DNA of 64,000 bases from Paralichthys olivaceus (Eukaryota; Chordata; Actinopteri; Pleuronectiformes; Paralichthyidae): NCBI RefSeq assembly GCF_024713975.1, contig NC_091107.1, forward strand, positions 18,033,501 to 18,097,500, given 5' to 3'. The translations under genes and the position numbers were made by a program. Under the pieces are notes generated by a model. The model saw only the letters and a list, made by a program, of their open reading frames with translations. It was not told where the DNA came from and made no database searches. Position 1 is the stretch's first letter, and each line of letters begins with the position of its first letter. Shown here one piece after another: positions 20,901 to 33,976 of this stretch.

Positions 20901-23900
20901 ATGGCGGCGCCCGTCCTGAGAGTGTCCACCCCTCGGTGGGAGAGAATAGCCCGGCTCCTCGTGTGTCTGCTGGGCATTCTGCTGTCTCTGTACGCCTTCC
21001 ACGTCGAGAGGGAAAAGGCTCGGGACCCGGGCTACACGGCGATGTGCGACGTCAGCAGCTCCATCAGCTGCTCCAAAGTGTTCAGCTCAAGGTAATTTGA
21101 ATTCAGCAAAGACCGCCGACACACAGTGGCGCTCAATGGGGCTGCCTGGCTGCTATTGTACAGTCTGGGGAAGGGCTCCGCGGTTTAAACTGTCAAATGC
21201 CCCCGGCTGACACTGGGGCTAGCAGCGCAGCTTCCCTGCTAGCATTCTGCGGGCGGAATGATAGTGTCTGAAACAAGTGAAGTGTTTCATTTGATAAGCA
21301 CATCATTTGCTACCTAGTTAGCCCCACGAAGCTAACTTTAGCTAAGCGTTAGCTAACGAAACCCATGTCATACTTCCTAGCCAGTTAGCTGTCAGCAGAG
21401 AGCCCTCAGCATCGTTGAATTATAAATTAATGAATGGCTAATTGCTAATGTTTGCAGCACGTTGGGCTATGCTTGTGTATAAAAGGGTAATACTTCTGTT
21501 AAAACAACTTTATTACAAATGTTGACGATAGCTTGTCCGGACTAACGTTATCGTTGGTCTGTGTTGTTGCCGGGTGAAGCTTTTCATTCAAGTCTACTTG
21601 AAATCTGTATGATTTCTGAATGCCCGCTGTCTCAATGTTGATAGCATTGGCTATCTTAACTTTCTAACCTGCTAGCTAGTGTTCAGGGTAACTGTAGGGC
21701 TGCTGTCATTAGCTTTAATGCTATTGTCACTACCAGGGTTTAAATCTGAACTCTGGCTACCTCCAGGGACAGTGCACATACTGTAGCTGCTTCAGAGGTC
21801 AGGGGGAGCTGGAGCATTGTTGGCCACCTAAGAGTTAGATAACAAGTCACAGTTCCACAGATTTAGTCTTGCTTTGGTTTGTTCCCGATGGGTACAAAGT
21901 TGGTTCACTCATTAAGCAAACACCAATTTATTGGCTGAACCGTGGACATGCAACTATTGATGAATCAAGTGAATCCTCTTTCTCTCACAGAGTCAGAGTC
22001 TGTGCAGGCTTTGGAATCATAGCAACATACCTGGAATGCAACCTGTCTGTGACTTATTACATATTTGTTAAATGAGTGCGCAAATCCTCTGTCTGACAGT
22101 CAGGGACAGTCTCACCATTGTCACCAAAAACAAACTGTAAATCAGTTGTGAGTATGTTTTGTATTTAATGAACTGAAAGTCATAATTTCCTTTTAGATGA
22201 AGAATCCTAGCAGTTGAGTTGAAGGTTCAAGTGTGTAGAGTCAAGTTGCATGTTGCAGCTGAACACCCCTCACCTCACTCTCCCCTTCCGAACATGACAG
22301 AGAACCTGTTGCAGCCTTCAGTTGTCATAAAAACTCATAAGGTGTTTAGTTTGTCCAGTCTAGGCTACTGTAAAAAACATGGTGGTCTCTGTAGAGAGGA
22401 CCTGCTCCTGATGTATATATAAAGTATTTAAATATAAAAGGCCCATTCTAGGGTAAAGAAAACAACAATTCAGACAATGTAGATGATCACTTACTAGTGA
22501 AAACATAACTAGGATTATTTTATATTCAATTTCTGCCAATAGATCCCTTTTCACCCAAATCTTACGCACTGGACCTTTAAGTCCAAACAGTCTTAGTTTC
22601 AGCAGTCAAATCTCTGTTACTACAGGGACGAGTTATGAATACCCTGTGTTTGATAATACGTCTTATTGTATTTGTGTACTTTAAATTACCTGGTTTGTGT
22701 ATGTCTCCTCAAATGTTAATCAGTATAAGATAAAGCCTCCAAACACAAACCTGAATGCCTGCCCCAGTGAAATTTATGGAAAGTTTGAACAAGAATAATT
22801 GTTTCCCACAAAGTGTTAAATTAAATGACATTGCTAAACATATTGTACAATTAGACTATTACATGCATCTTTTAAATAATATTTAGACATTTCTCTGCAC
22901 ATATATTTTATAGAATATCATTAGAAGTCGACTGGTTGTTGTTGATTCTTAGTAAAGTTACAAAATTGGGCATTTTGTTGTGGTATATGAGAATAAATAA
23001 AACAATGGTTTCAGTCATTGAACCAACCTCTTACTTTCATTCCCCTGCTTTACAGCATTAAATGAATGATAAAAAACTTTTAACATCCATGCTGAATTAA
23101 CTCCAGTGTTCACTAAAACACAAGATTAAAAAAAGAGCAAGTTTAATTAGCAAAAAACTGTATATAAGAAGATATACCCTAATATATGGTGTATTTGAAA
23201 TTGTTTTACTATTCTTTGCTGGAACTCTGGAGCTTATTGGTCATTATTGTTTTTTAAAGTCATGGTTGCTGTGCAAGAAATGAAACTTAGTTTTTAGCAC
23301 CTTAGAGGAGAGAGATCGCTTCAGACATGATTTTGTAGTCTGCCTGCTATTGTGAATTTCCTTGAAAGAAATCTATCAGCATATTAAAAAGTATGTTGAA
23401 ATTTGTATTCATGTTGAAATTTGTATTCGTTTTTACTAGAGACAGAAATTAGAAGATTAGACCTCATGTTTTATGGACGTTTAAAGATATTGATGAACAG
23501 GTAGAGACGAGAGAGTGTTAACCAGGGGTTGTGTCACTGAAACACTCCAACACAGCTAAATAAAGTGCCTTCAAAGGGTCACTATGTTAGTTATGGTTAC
23601 AGAGGTATTTCACTGTTACTGAAAAAAATTGGAAATATTCCTAGCAAATATTTCATCACTTCTATCACTGGAACTTATTTCCGTACAGTGTCTTTTTGTA
23701 AATCTTATTTCCATTAAGTGTGACTCATTGGGTTTTAATAGTACTCTACTCTCATCCATTCTTTTTAAATTACAGAAGTTTTCCTTTACATTCCCTGAAC
23801 TTAAGCTTTAACTGTTTTCTTCTTTACCTTTTTTAGGTGGGGTCGAGGATTTGGACTCTTAGGCTCAATTTTTGGAAATGACAGTGCACTGAACCAACCC

Positions 23901-26223
23901 AACAGTGTCTATGGGATTGTCTTTTATGCCTTTCAGCTCCTACTAGGTAACATGCTATTCTTATTTAACTGTCTCTGGTGACAAATCTCTTGTACTGTTG
24001 CACTAGGATCTAATGCTCACTCAGTACTTTGCCTTCCACTGTCATGGCTTTATTTGACTAAACCTGACCCACATGACAGTGACATGGCTGTAAGTGGCTG
24101 TGTATACTTTGAAGCACACTCTGTTGAAATGCAAATAATAATTTGTGTGTTTTTTTTACTACTTAATTTCTCCTAAGACTGCATCCGTAACATATAAGTG
24201 AAGAACCAGTAAGATTAAGTAAGGTGATGGCAGTTGTGGCGGGGGGGGGGGGTCCTAATAATGATGTGTTTCTCTCAGTCAAAGACAGTGAAGAGTCACG
24301 ATACATTTGTCTGCTTATGTTCTATTTCTCAAAAGGTTTCCCCACTCAGATCACATTCATAGGCACTTCTCATTGGTGTTAATGCTGACTCAGTCATGTG
24401 GTTTTGACATGTTCGCCTGCTGGGGGGGTCTGTAGACTTGACTGGCCACCTGGCGCTGGCAAGGAACAAGAGGTCCTTTAAGCCACAGTAGTTAGCACTC
24501 ATTTGCCTAAAACAATAGAAGCCCAGTTAAGTCAAATGTCTACAGCGTGTCAAGATTTCCATATTAAAATCATGGCCACTCAGTTTCAGAACTTGGATTA
24601 CTCTCACAGCATTGAATTTACCAGTATTTGTAAGTAGGCACAAGTCCAAGATCTGCATAACCAATGCTTTAAGTTCTGTTCAGTACCGTTGTACAGCCTG
24701 GGACTGATGTTGAAATGGATTGATCAAAATATCACATTCACGTGAACTTAATGCTATAGTTATGATCTTTCCCAAGAATGTACTGCTTCTAACAATAAAG
24801 TCCTCTTGGGTAATCCAGCAAATTAAATACCTTTTCAAATCAAATTAAATTTATGGAAATATAATAAAAATAAAAATATATGTCCATCAAGCAGTGATTT
24901 GCAACGTGATTAGACCCACAATGGTCTAATACACTCATAAATATCAATAGTTACAGTTACAGGTCTGACCTCAGTCCCCTCTCTTCTGTTAGCGTTCTCC
25001 AACATGGTAGAACAACATCAATTTTTTGCTTCCCTTATCTCTGTTGCTACTTTTGCACCTTTTTTCAGCACCAATCATTGCAGGTTGATGTAGAAGACAC
25101 TACCAGTTTACAGTGCGGTAGGTGCGCAACACAGAGCTATACCTGTCGCTGACAGGCTTAATCAACTTTGTGTGAACTCAGGGCTCCTGGAGAGGGCTCG
25201 ACTATAACAACCATTCATTTATATATAAAAAGTCCCACACTGCCCACTTTTGAGTAGTTATTTTCCACCACTGGACCCTGCTCCATTGTATGTCATGTAG
25301 GGCAGCAACTAAGGACGATTGGTCCATAAAATGTCAAGAAATGTTAAAAAATGTCGATCTGTGTTTCCTGAATGCCAAGATGGCCTCCTCAAATGTTTTT
25401 TTTTTTTTCCATAAACCAAACAAATGATCTTAACTGTCATTAAACCAGAAATTAGTCACTTTTTTCTTTTCACTAAAACTACTCAAAATAATTAACTCAT
25501 TATCAAAATAGTTGGCGATTAATTCGGTTGTAGATCACAGATCAATTGAGCGATTGATTGTTGCAGCCCTAATGTCAGGATTTTTATTTCTATCATTAAT
25601 AATCAATAACATTGATAATATGTAAAACAGTGATTAAATTGAACACTCCTGTATTGAATCAAGCACACCCAATAATGTACATCTGCAGGTAGGTAAATGA
25701 AATAATTCCAGCAAGAGAGAATCCTCATCTGTGCTGCTATCACAAGCACAAACACATAGGAGACTCAGCCTTAGAACTATGACTGTACCTCATGTGACAA
25801 CAGAATAGTCTGACCAGTCTATTCAGTGTTTGAGCTAAATGTCATCACGAGGAGGCTCATCATATAAATAGAGAACTGTGAGGGTGAAAGCATTGTGACA
25901 AGAGCAGACTCATCAGGTTGCATGTGTGATGAAAGGTTGTGTTTTTTTTCCCTCACGGTTACTTGCCTAAGCCTTAGTCTGTGTTTCTTGCCATAGGAAT
26001 GACTGTCAGTGCAATGGCCGCCCTTATTCTCATGACGACATCCATTTTGTCGGTGGTGGGTTCGCTCTACCTGGGCTACATCCTCTACTTTGTCCTAAAG
26101 GACTTCTGCATCATCTGCATCACCACATATGCGCTGAACTTCATTCTCTTTATTCTCAACTACAAGCGACTGGTTTACTTGAACGAGGCCTGGAAGCAGC
26201 AGCTCCAGGCAAAGCAGGACTAA
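20901..26223 (+). CDS. vkorc1l1: Vitamin K epoxide reductase complex subunit 1-like 1
   Basis: ER membrane enzyme that reduces vitamin K epoxide/quinone for gamma-carboxylation and redox defence. Exons 20901-21091, 23837-23946, 25997-26223 give 528 nt, 175 residues (human 176), with the same three-exon structure. The start [19 protein letters not shown] is followed by a first membrane segment. Conserved loop cysteines are C49 and C57 (CDVSSSISC). The active-site pair is C138-I-I-C141 ([10 protein letters not shown]). Hydrophobic segments lie at about 17-33, 88-110, 112-132 and 138-155. The loop block [20 protein letters not shown] and the charged tail ending QAKQD identify VKORC1L1 rather than VKORC1. 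The frame is open upstream to about 20754, but the family start is the ATG at 20901. It converges on gusb. Confidence 0.97.
22223..22576 (+). mobile_element. TTAA-flanked MITE, copy 1 (vkorc1l1 intron 1)
   Basis: About 354 bases with ends AGGTTCAAGTGTGTA and GCGCACTGGACCT-like complement (CGCACTGGACCT). It is followed by TTAA, with TTGA at the left. About 80% alike over its whole length to the copy at 28569-28932 (shared blocks include GTTGCATGTTGCAGCTGAA, TTCAGTTGTCATAAAAACTC and GAGGACCTGCTCCT). Short inverted ends and TTAA flanks suggest a piggyBac-type non-autonomous element. No coding capacity. Confidence 0.75.
23947..25996 (+). other. vkorc1l1 intron 2
   Basis: A 2 kb intron. Apart from the hAT-like MITE at 25298-25571 and a G homopolymer at 24241-24252, nothing recognisable is seen. 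Confidence 0.6.
25290..25579. mobile_element. hAT-like MITE in vkorc1l1 intron 2
   Basis: Element 25298-25571 (274 bp). It starts TAGGGCAGCAACTAAGGA and ends with GTTGCAGCCCTA, giving inverted ends TAGGGC(A/T)GCAAC. It is flanked by ATGTCATG (25290-25297) and ATGTCAGG (25572-25579), an 8-bp target duplication with one mismatch. The internal blocks (ATAAAATGTCAAGAAATG, CTCAAATGTTTT, ATCAAAATAGTTGGCGATTAAT) match the very common fish hAT-type MITE known for its GATTAATCGATT-rich ends. No open frame. Confidence 0.88.
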
Positions 26224-28564
26224 GCTGTCAAGAACGGCAAGAAAAATACAAACAAACAAACAACAACAAAAAAAGAAAAGACCTCTGAACATTTGACTTG
26301 CCACCAGGAGACCTTGCTTCCAAACAATGTTTATTCTGCTGTCTGTTCAAAAAAATGAAGAAATTTAACTTAAATGTTGGGGCCTGACATCTCAGTGTTG
26401 ATTGCAAACATGGAAGGATGTGTAAGTGAAAAGATGATTTTTCTTTTATTGTCTTTTACCTTTGTTTAACATTGTACTCACTTAAAGAGGGGGCTGGTTG
26501 TGTGTGTGTGTGTGAGAGAGTATGCACCTGTGTGTGGGGAAACACAACAACAGGATGAGGCAGAGGGCCACAATACAGACTGATGGAGGACGGCTCTCGT
26601 TTGAACAAAAAGGATCGCAGAATGGAAGAAAAAAACGGGACATTAAACGGGGTTTACTTGAAATGGTTAAAAAGGTCCTATTACTGCACAGCAGATCTGC
26701 ACTAAAACTTGGAGCCAGTAATGGGTCCCTGAATTAGAAAAACACTCATTAAGGTTATCGTAGTTTGCAGATAAGTTTCTATGGCAGGGTGGGCGGACAA
26801 AACGAGTCACATTTATACAGAATGGTTTTTTTGTTTTTGTTTTCATGTTTACACTTTGTAGAACATTTCTTTGTGAAGAGGACCACTAAAAATAAACACA
26901 GGACAATGTGAGATATTGTGTGTAGATCAGATTGTTTGTTTTGCAATTCTGTAAATAGCTGCTGAGCAATATTCAAGGCTAGTCAAGGCTAGATTGTGAT
27001 TTAGTGTTGACACAAACTTTTAACAAAAGAAAAAAAAGATCAGACCAACAAAACAGTAGAAAACCGATCAGTAAATGTGGAATAAAAAGTGGTGGAGGTC
27101 ACAGTTAGGGTGGATGAGTCTGAAGATGTGCGTGGTACATCTTCTGTCCCATCATCCTGGTCAGGCATGCAGTTCAGAGTCGTGTGGATTTCTTACTGTT
27201 TCATCTGAAGCCACCGACACAAGTCTTTTAAAACAGCACTATAGGTTAATTTCACCAAGTTAGCATACAAGGCATCCTCACTTTTTGATTTCGGTTTTGT
27301 TATTGTGTGAAAAGCATTCCTGACCACCACGCATGTGGGATCCATAAAGACTTATGTGCCTAAAGGAATGTTAAGCTGAATTACCTTGTTTGTTGGTTTT
27401 TTTTTGGGGGGGGGGGGGGGGTAACACCAATTTTACTCGTCACAGGTCCAAGGATTTTTTTTTTTCTGATCACATCTCATTTTTAAATTAAGATACCAGT
27501 CAAGTGTTTCTCTTTCCCTGATAGTCTCATTAGGTAGCAAAGGCTGCTACACTGTGATTGTCTGCTCAAGAGTAGAGTGGCCTGATGGCAAAAGCATCTC
27601 AAGCTTTTCTGTTGCTTCACTGTCCTGGCTTTCGTTCACTAGTCCAGGCCTGTATACATTTGATGTCAATTGAACAGTAGCTGTGATCTTGCCAAGCTGA
27701 GTTACAGTTCATTTACAGGACGTGAAATTATTTGCTGACGTAAACGGCAGAAGAATGACAACGTGGAGGATCATGTAACAAAACAAGTTAAGCCATATGT
27801 AGTTTGTGGGGTATTTCCTCTAGTGGGACAAACATTCAGGGTGCTGATGGTTTTCTGTCACACTGATGCTTCTCATTTAGTGGTTGATGTAACAGAGGAA
27901 GGTTTGTACAGAGATGGATCAGTGTTGTGGTGGCTCTGCTGGAAGTAGTGTCACTTCAGTGACAGAGTAGGATCATAGTCTCTTTTCCATAAAAAAATCC
28001 ACTGGTTCAAGTGTCATACTTGTCAGATGCATGGTACAGTATCTCCTGGCTTTGAGTACACAGTGGCCATCGGACAATCTTAAACACACTGTCAAAGATC
28101 TATAACAGTCATAGTAATAACTGTAATAATGTGATTCATCTGTGGTGTTAAACCAGCTTGTTGATAGTTCCCATCACTGCTCATCTCCATCTTACCCCTT
28201 CATGTTTTAATGGAAGTTTTATGGATTGTAGGTTGTTAACGTGTTGATGATAGCAACAGTCAGGAAAGTAATTTCAGTGACGTGCTTCCTGTGTTAACAT
28301 ATGAAGTCATCAGTTGTAAATGAAAACGGACATTGAGGTGATAGTTTTTTGTTTCCTCAGATGTTGTTAAAGTGAAACTGTCTGTTTTTGCATGTTGTGG
28401 CACATTTACGATCCATCAGATGTACGGTGTCTGACATCACTGTTATAGTTTTTCCAAAGCATAATGTGTTCTATGTTTTGAAACAGTGTTTCTTATATTT
28501 CAGGCAGGCAGCGGTTTCCAATCGTTTCACAGTGGTATGATGTTAACTTTACAAGACCTGACAC

Positions 28565-28936
28565 TTAAAGGTTCAGTGTGTAAAATGTAGTGACAGCTAG
28601 TGGTAAAGTTGCATGTTGCAGCTGAATACCCCTCACCTCACCCTCTCCTTCCAAACATGAAAGAGAACCTGTGGTAGCCTTCAGTTGTCATAAAAACTCA
28701 GAAGGTTTTGGTTTGTATAGTTTGGACTATTGTAAAATAACATGGAGGCCTGCATAGGGAGGACCTGCTCCTCATGTAAAGTATTTAAATATAAAGGGTC
28801 CCTCCTAGGGTAGAGGAAAAAAACAATCCGTACAATTGAGATATTTACACACTTGTGAAAACATCACTAGGATTACCAATATTAAATTTCTGCCAGTAGA
28901 TTCTTTTTCCCTCAGTCTTACACACTGGACCTTTAA
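28565..28936 (+). mobile_element. TTAA-flanked MITE, copy 2
   Basis: Element 28569-28932 with TTAA on both sides (28565-28568, 28933-28936). The left end AGGTTCAGTGTGTAAAAT and the right end TTACACACTGGACCT are inverted repeats with one or two mismatches. Best preserved of the three copies in the window. TTAA duplication points to piggyBac-type mobilisation. Confidence 0.82.
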
Positions 28937-29187
28937 CTCCTTTAGTCCTTCATAGTGAAGATTATTAGTACAGTTTTTCAGGTCAGTATCTCTATTCCAG
29001 CTCAGTTCTTACTCTGAACCTGAGATTATTTTTTCCATTTTCAAGCTTGTAGTCATTTCAGGATATTTGATATTTTTTCCACAGCTTCTTTTTTGAGCCA
29101 CAACAGGTTTTAAACAGCATATTTGCACTGGTGCTCCCCAAGACCTGTTAGTGGACTTGATGTGTAAAATCAGTAGCTTTCCCAATT

Positions 29188-29497
29188 TTAATAGCACCAG
29201 TGTGTAGGATTAATAGATATATATATTAGCAGAAATGCAATATAATCTGAAAAAAAAAAGGATAATGACCTGAATGTAATAATTGTTTTTGTTATCTTAA
29301 AAGGACTGTTTTCTTTTTTGCACAACCTGTCATATTTCTACAGTAGCTTTAGATAGGTTCTTGTGTTTTTATGTTGCTTGAAAACCACTGTAGGCTCCTC
29401 TACGTGTTTGGAAATGGTGGATTTGGGGTGTGTTCAGTTGGCTGCTATCTGCAACTTCACCACTAGAAGAATCAAAATTTACACACTGGTCCTTTAA
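29188..29497 (-). mobile_element. TTAA-flanked MITE, copy 3 (inverted, diverged)
   Basis: Read on the minus strand from 29493 it begins AGGACCAGTGTGTAAATTTTG, then CTAGTGGTGAAGTTGCAGAT. These blocks correspond to the left part of copy 2 (CAGTGTGTAAAATGTAG, CTAGTGGTAAAGTTGCA). TTAA occurs at both ends (29188-29191, 29494-29497). It is shorter and internally diverged, so it is an older copy or a related subfamily. Confidence 0.7.
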
Positions 29498-31139
29498 ACA
29501 AATTTCCTGTTTTCTTTACATCTTTAATGCCACACAGAAGTGAATGTGAACCACTGGCTGCATGGAGGATAAACTCATCTAAACACTATGATTCACCTTG
29601 GAAACTGGTTGCCAGTTATGCTACGTTGACATGATTTGTAGCAAAGTTGCCATCATTTCTCAAAGTCATCTTTTAAGAGCTTCCTTACAGTATTACCTGG
29701 GCAGGCTCACATCTGGTTCTCATTCATTTAAGTCAGAATGAGACATACAATCGCATCACTGTTTTGTCTTTGTCCTTTTCCTGAGGAAGCATGTGCAACA
29801 ATGAGCATTCACTTACAAAAGTGAGAAGTTTTTCTGTATGTGGACAAGTCGATCTGACATTACTTGCTGGTTTTTTGGCAACATCTATGGACCCTGTGAG
29901 CGTTGACCATAGACAAGCGAGAATTAGCCTATCATTACGTTAATGGTTCCAGTCATATGCAAACCTATTACACTAAGTTATGTGCGGTTACTTTAAAGAT
30001 GGAATTTGGATGTTAAATGTTTGAAATATTTTGCTGGTAAAAGGACCACAATGTTGTGTGATGATATGTCAAAAATAGGTCGAAATGGTTGATACTGCAT
30101 TTCCATGAATATTCGCTTAGGCCCTGAGGTATAACTGCCATGTTAGTTGCATCACCAATGCCAATAAAAGTGCCTTCTGTATGATCACTAGGCCTTGAGC
30201 CAAAGACAAGTAACAGTAACAGCCTTGTAAAATGAAGAATGATAACTTAAGATGTAATTGGATAAATTGGTCAATTCCCAAAGATTTAATATTCAGCGTC
30301 AGTGCAAAAATCCTTTCAGAAATTGCCGGACAAAATGTTCTGTCAAATCAATGGCCGTTCCATTTCCCCCTACCTGAACTCCACTGTATTATTATCATCT
30401 TTATTTTCTCTAGCTAGGACATGTTTGTTAGCTATGAACACACACTGTTGAACTACATGATTGTAATGTTCCTTTTCATCATTAATTATGCCCTTTAGCT
30501 GTATAGACTGTTAACATTCTGGGTTATTTTAGTTTTAAAAGTTGAGGGGTTGGAGGGCTATAGGAATCCATGTGTCAGCATAAAATGTTTATTAAATTTC
30601 TTTGAGGAGGAAAACTTGCCGGGTTTGCTTCTGTATTGCCAAATATGTTTTAAAATGCTGTATTTTCTTACATGGAAAAGTGTTACATGAATGGTAGGAG
30701 GATGCGAGGAAAATAATCTGTTCACATCCATATTCTCTTAAGGGAAAACTGTGGAAAAGGTTGACATGAGTACATTTTTAATTGTTTCATTGTCATGTGG
30801 AAATGATCTACCATTAAAACATTCCCTCTGAAACTATCTGTTGCTTTTAGTTATTTGAATGAAAGTAATTAGTCAACACAGTGTGGTTTCATTGGGATTA
30901 CTGCTGAATTTAATCATCACATTAAAAGATGAGTCAACAGTTTTTCTTAAAAACAATAGTCAAGGGTTTCGGGCTTCACTTAAAATTTGACACTGCAGGG
31001 AAAAAAACGTCAGACAGTTTTAGCTATGAATTCTGAACTATGTCAAAACTAACAGAGCTCCTCATAATAAACAAATTAAAAACCTTTATTTAAAAACAAA
31101 AACCTTATACAACAACAACAACTACTACTAATAATAATG

Positions 31140-32330
31140 ACTCCCCCGATAACTACCAGCCCATTTCCAACCTGCCCTTCCTGTCAAAAGTACTGGAGAG
31201 AATCATTGTTCCATCAGCATTCTCATCGACCTCAGTTCAGCTTTTGACGCCGTTAACCATTCCACACTCATCACATGCCTCAAAACCACACTCGGCATTA
31301 CTGGCACTGCCCTCACCTGGTTCCAACTCTACCTCTCCGACAGACAGCAATTCATCTCAATAAACAACCACAAATCCATCACAGTTCCTGGCACCCATGG
31401 TGTCACCCATGGTGTCCCCCAGGGTTCAGTGCGTGGTCCCCTTCACTTCATCATCTACATGCTACCACTTGGACAGATCCTCCGCTGCCATGGCCTCTGG
31501 TTCCACTCTTATGCTGACGACACTCAGGTCTATCTCTCCTCCAAGACCATCACTGCTGCCACTCTCTCCACCCTCACCACTTGCCTAATGGACATTAAAA
31601 CATGGATGCAAAGAAACTTTCTAAAACTCAACTGCAATAAATCAGAAATTTTAATCATTGGCCCAGACTCCCTTACACGCCCCACTTTGGAATTCAAACT
31701 CAATATTGATGGCTCCATCTTCACCCCCTCCACCCAAATCCATCATCCTCGACCCCAACCTCTCATTCCTGCCCCATGGCAACCATATCACCAAAACAGC
31801 CTTCTTCCACCTTTGTAACATCACCCCCGAACCTTCCTTTCACCTACTGCTGCAGAAACACTCATTTACGCATTTGTAACATCCAGACTCAACTACTGCA
31901 ACAGTTCACTTTTTGGTGCCACAGACAAAGTCCTTCACAAACTCCAGTATTTCCTTACCTGATGAACTGATCACATCACCCCAGTCCGCCATGACCTCCA
32001 CTGGCTCCCAGTAAAATAGAGGATACATTTCAAAATTCTACTCACGACTACAAGACCCTCAACAACCTGGCTCCCCCTACCTCTCTGACCTCCTCCACCA
32101 GCACACCCCCACCCGACACCTCAGATCTGCTGATGCCAACCTCCTTCAGGTCCCTAGAACCAAGCGCTGAACCTGGGGTGACAGGGTGTTTACATTAGCC
32201 GCCCCCTCTCTGTGGAACTCATTACCACCTCACATCATAAATGCCCCTACACTGCTATCATTTAAAAAGGCCCTCAAAACCAACCTCTTCAGACTTTCCT
32301 TCCCCAGCTAAACCATAACCATAACAATCA
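31140..32330 (+). mobile_element. L2-type LINE reverse transcriptase remnant
   Basis: Broken frames give reverse-transcriptase blocks in order: NYQPISNLPFLSKVLER, LIDLSSAFDAVNHSTLI, WFQLYLSDRQQF, GVPQGS, YADDTQVYLSS, LKLNCNKSEIL, then the post-RT region (SRLNYCNSSLFG-like, then a DLHWLPV-type block, then LWNSLPPHI-like and FKKALKTNLF-like near 32205-32295). FxYADDTQ and LNxxKSE are typical of L2/CR1-group LINEs. Several frameshifts and stops make it inactive. It lies between the 3' ends of vkorc1l1 and gusb. Confidence 0.88.
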
Positions 32331-33976
32331 ATTCAAGTTTCAGAACATGAGGAATAAAAGGGAGTTCATGAAAACAGAAACAAATTTTGTTTAATGTAGT
32401 TCTCCACCTGTTCACCCTGGAATTAAAAAGTCCTGTTCCCAGAGCTTCAACAGTCTGAAGCTACATAAATATCAACCACATTTACTTTTTACCACTTTTT
32501 AAAGCTAAATTCACTCTGTGTTTCTGTCCCTCAGTTCAACATAGATACACTATAACACTAAAAAAGATTAAATAAAATGCCATTAAACACCAATCTTGTA
32601 TAAAGCATGCTGTATCCCTCAAACAGCTAAAATAAGCATGTGTCCAAACCTTGATGTCAGTGTGACCATAAAATTATATTAATATATATGATTCATGCTG
32701 GTAGAATCAGCACTGATAATGACTCTGTTTAATGGTTTTAATGTTACAAGGAAGTTTTAGATAGAACAGTGTGTTCAAAGACAGACATCAATGAAATTAT
32801 GTAATACAATTGTTGTGTAAACAGAAGTTACACAGGGGCCGAATCCAATTGCAATGCAAAAATGAGGGGAAACTTGTCTAACGGCTGATTTTTTTTTATA
32901 CCAAAGTAAAGATTTTTTCTTTTTTTCTTTTAAGTGAACAAACTCTCAGCCACTGTGTTTGCAAAGACAAAAGCAGAGTCTAAATATTCAGTGTTTGTCC
33001 AGCTGTAACACAAAGGTCAAGCAGAGTCACTGATAGTGACAGGTCTGATTACAGTCACGCCACCATCAACAATCAACGCACCATGTAACCCTCTAGGTTA
33101 AATATTATATTGACTTTTACATTCAGTTGGACTGTAAAGTACACACACTACAAAGCTGCATCGTGAGTAAAGTTGAAAATGTTAAGGGGGGGGTTCAAAA
33201 AAAAATTCTGTTTGCATATAGATCTCATTTTGTCTTTAATATCTTGATTCATATAGAAAAATAAAGCACTTCATTGGGAAAAGATTCAGCATTGTTATTC
33301 ACATTTAAAAGAATGTTTGAAACAACCTTAGAACAGAGTCAGGCTATCTGTACAAAGGACAGTAAATGACAGAGGAACTAATGTGGCGACACATTTCCTT
33401 AAGAGTGGCTTTATAGCGTCATGTCATTTGTCAGTTGATCTCCTATCATCCGACTGGAGGAAAAGTTCAGAGCTTATCACTGATGATTTATTGGTTTTTC
33501 ACATCACCTTTTTATGACAGCAACTGAGATGCACCACGTCACAAATCTGTATCAGAACATCCTGTAACAACTTCATTACATCCATTCATTACATCCATTC
33601 TTAACTCTCAGGTTTATCCTAAAGAAACAGTAAAACAATTATATATATTATAGCAAAATATGAATTCTGCTATTGATTTAGCCCTGGAAGTTTTAATCAG
33701 CATCAAAGATTGTTTTAATGTTCTGAAACATGTTTCAGATTGCTGGAAAACCCCTGAATGCAGTGTTGGTGGTTCATAAATAGCACACCACATAAATAGC
33801 ATAGCTAAATTGTGTTTCATGCTGGTCTAACTCCTCACACACTCAGATGGTTTCAAAGGACTTGTCCCACACCGTACGTGCTTAAGTTAATTTCCTCAAG
33901 AGAAACTAATTTCACAACTTCCCTCAAGGCGTAGTGCTCACATGGTATCGAGCCTGTCCTGGACCGGGTGCAGGTG
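32331..33976 (-). other. gusb 3' UTR and downstream region
   Basis: No coding frame is seen. A minus-strand AATAAA (plus-strand TTTATT at 33487-33492) lies about 0.49 kb beyond the gusb stop and is a plausible poly(A) signal. The rest, down to the LINE remnant, is AT-rich sequence without recognised features. Confidence 0.45.

Larger units (their letters stand above)
26224..30840 (+). other. Probable long 3' UTR / downstream region of vkorc1l1
   Basis: No coding frame is seen. Canonical AATAAA hexamers occur at 26891-26896, 27081-27086 and 30163-30168, so alternative ends are possible; VKORC1L1 is known to have a long 3' UTR in mammals. The region contains a long T/G homopolymer near 27391-27421 and two copies of the TTAA MITE family (28569-28932 and, inverted, 29192-29493). 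Where the transcript ends is not decidable from sequence. Confidence 0.5.

Noticed and set aside
31140..32330. Active reverse transcriptase gene
   Set aside because: Several stops and frameshifts; endonuclease part missing.
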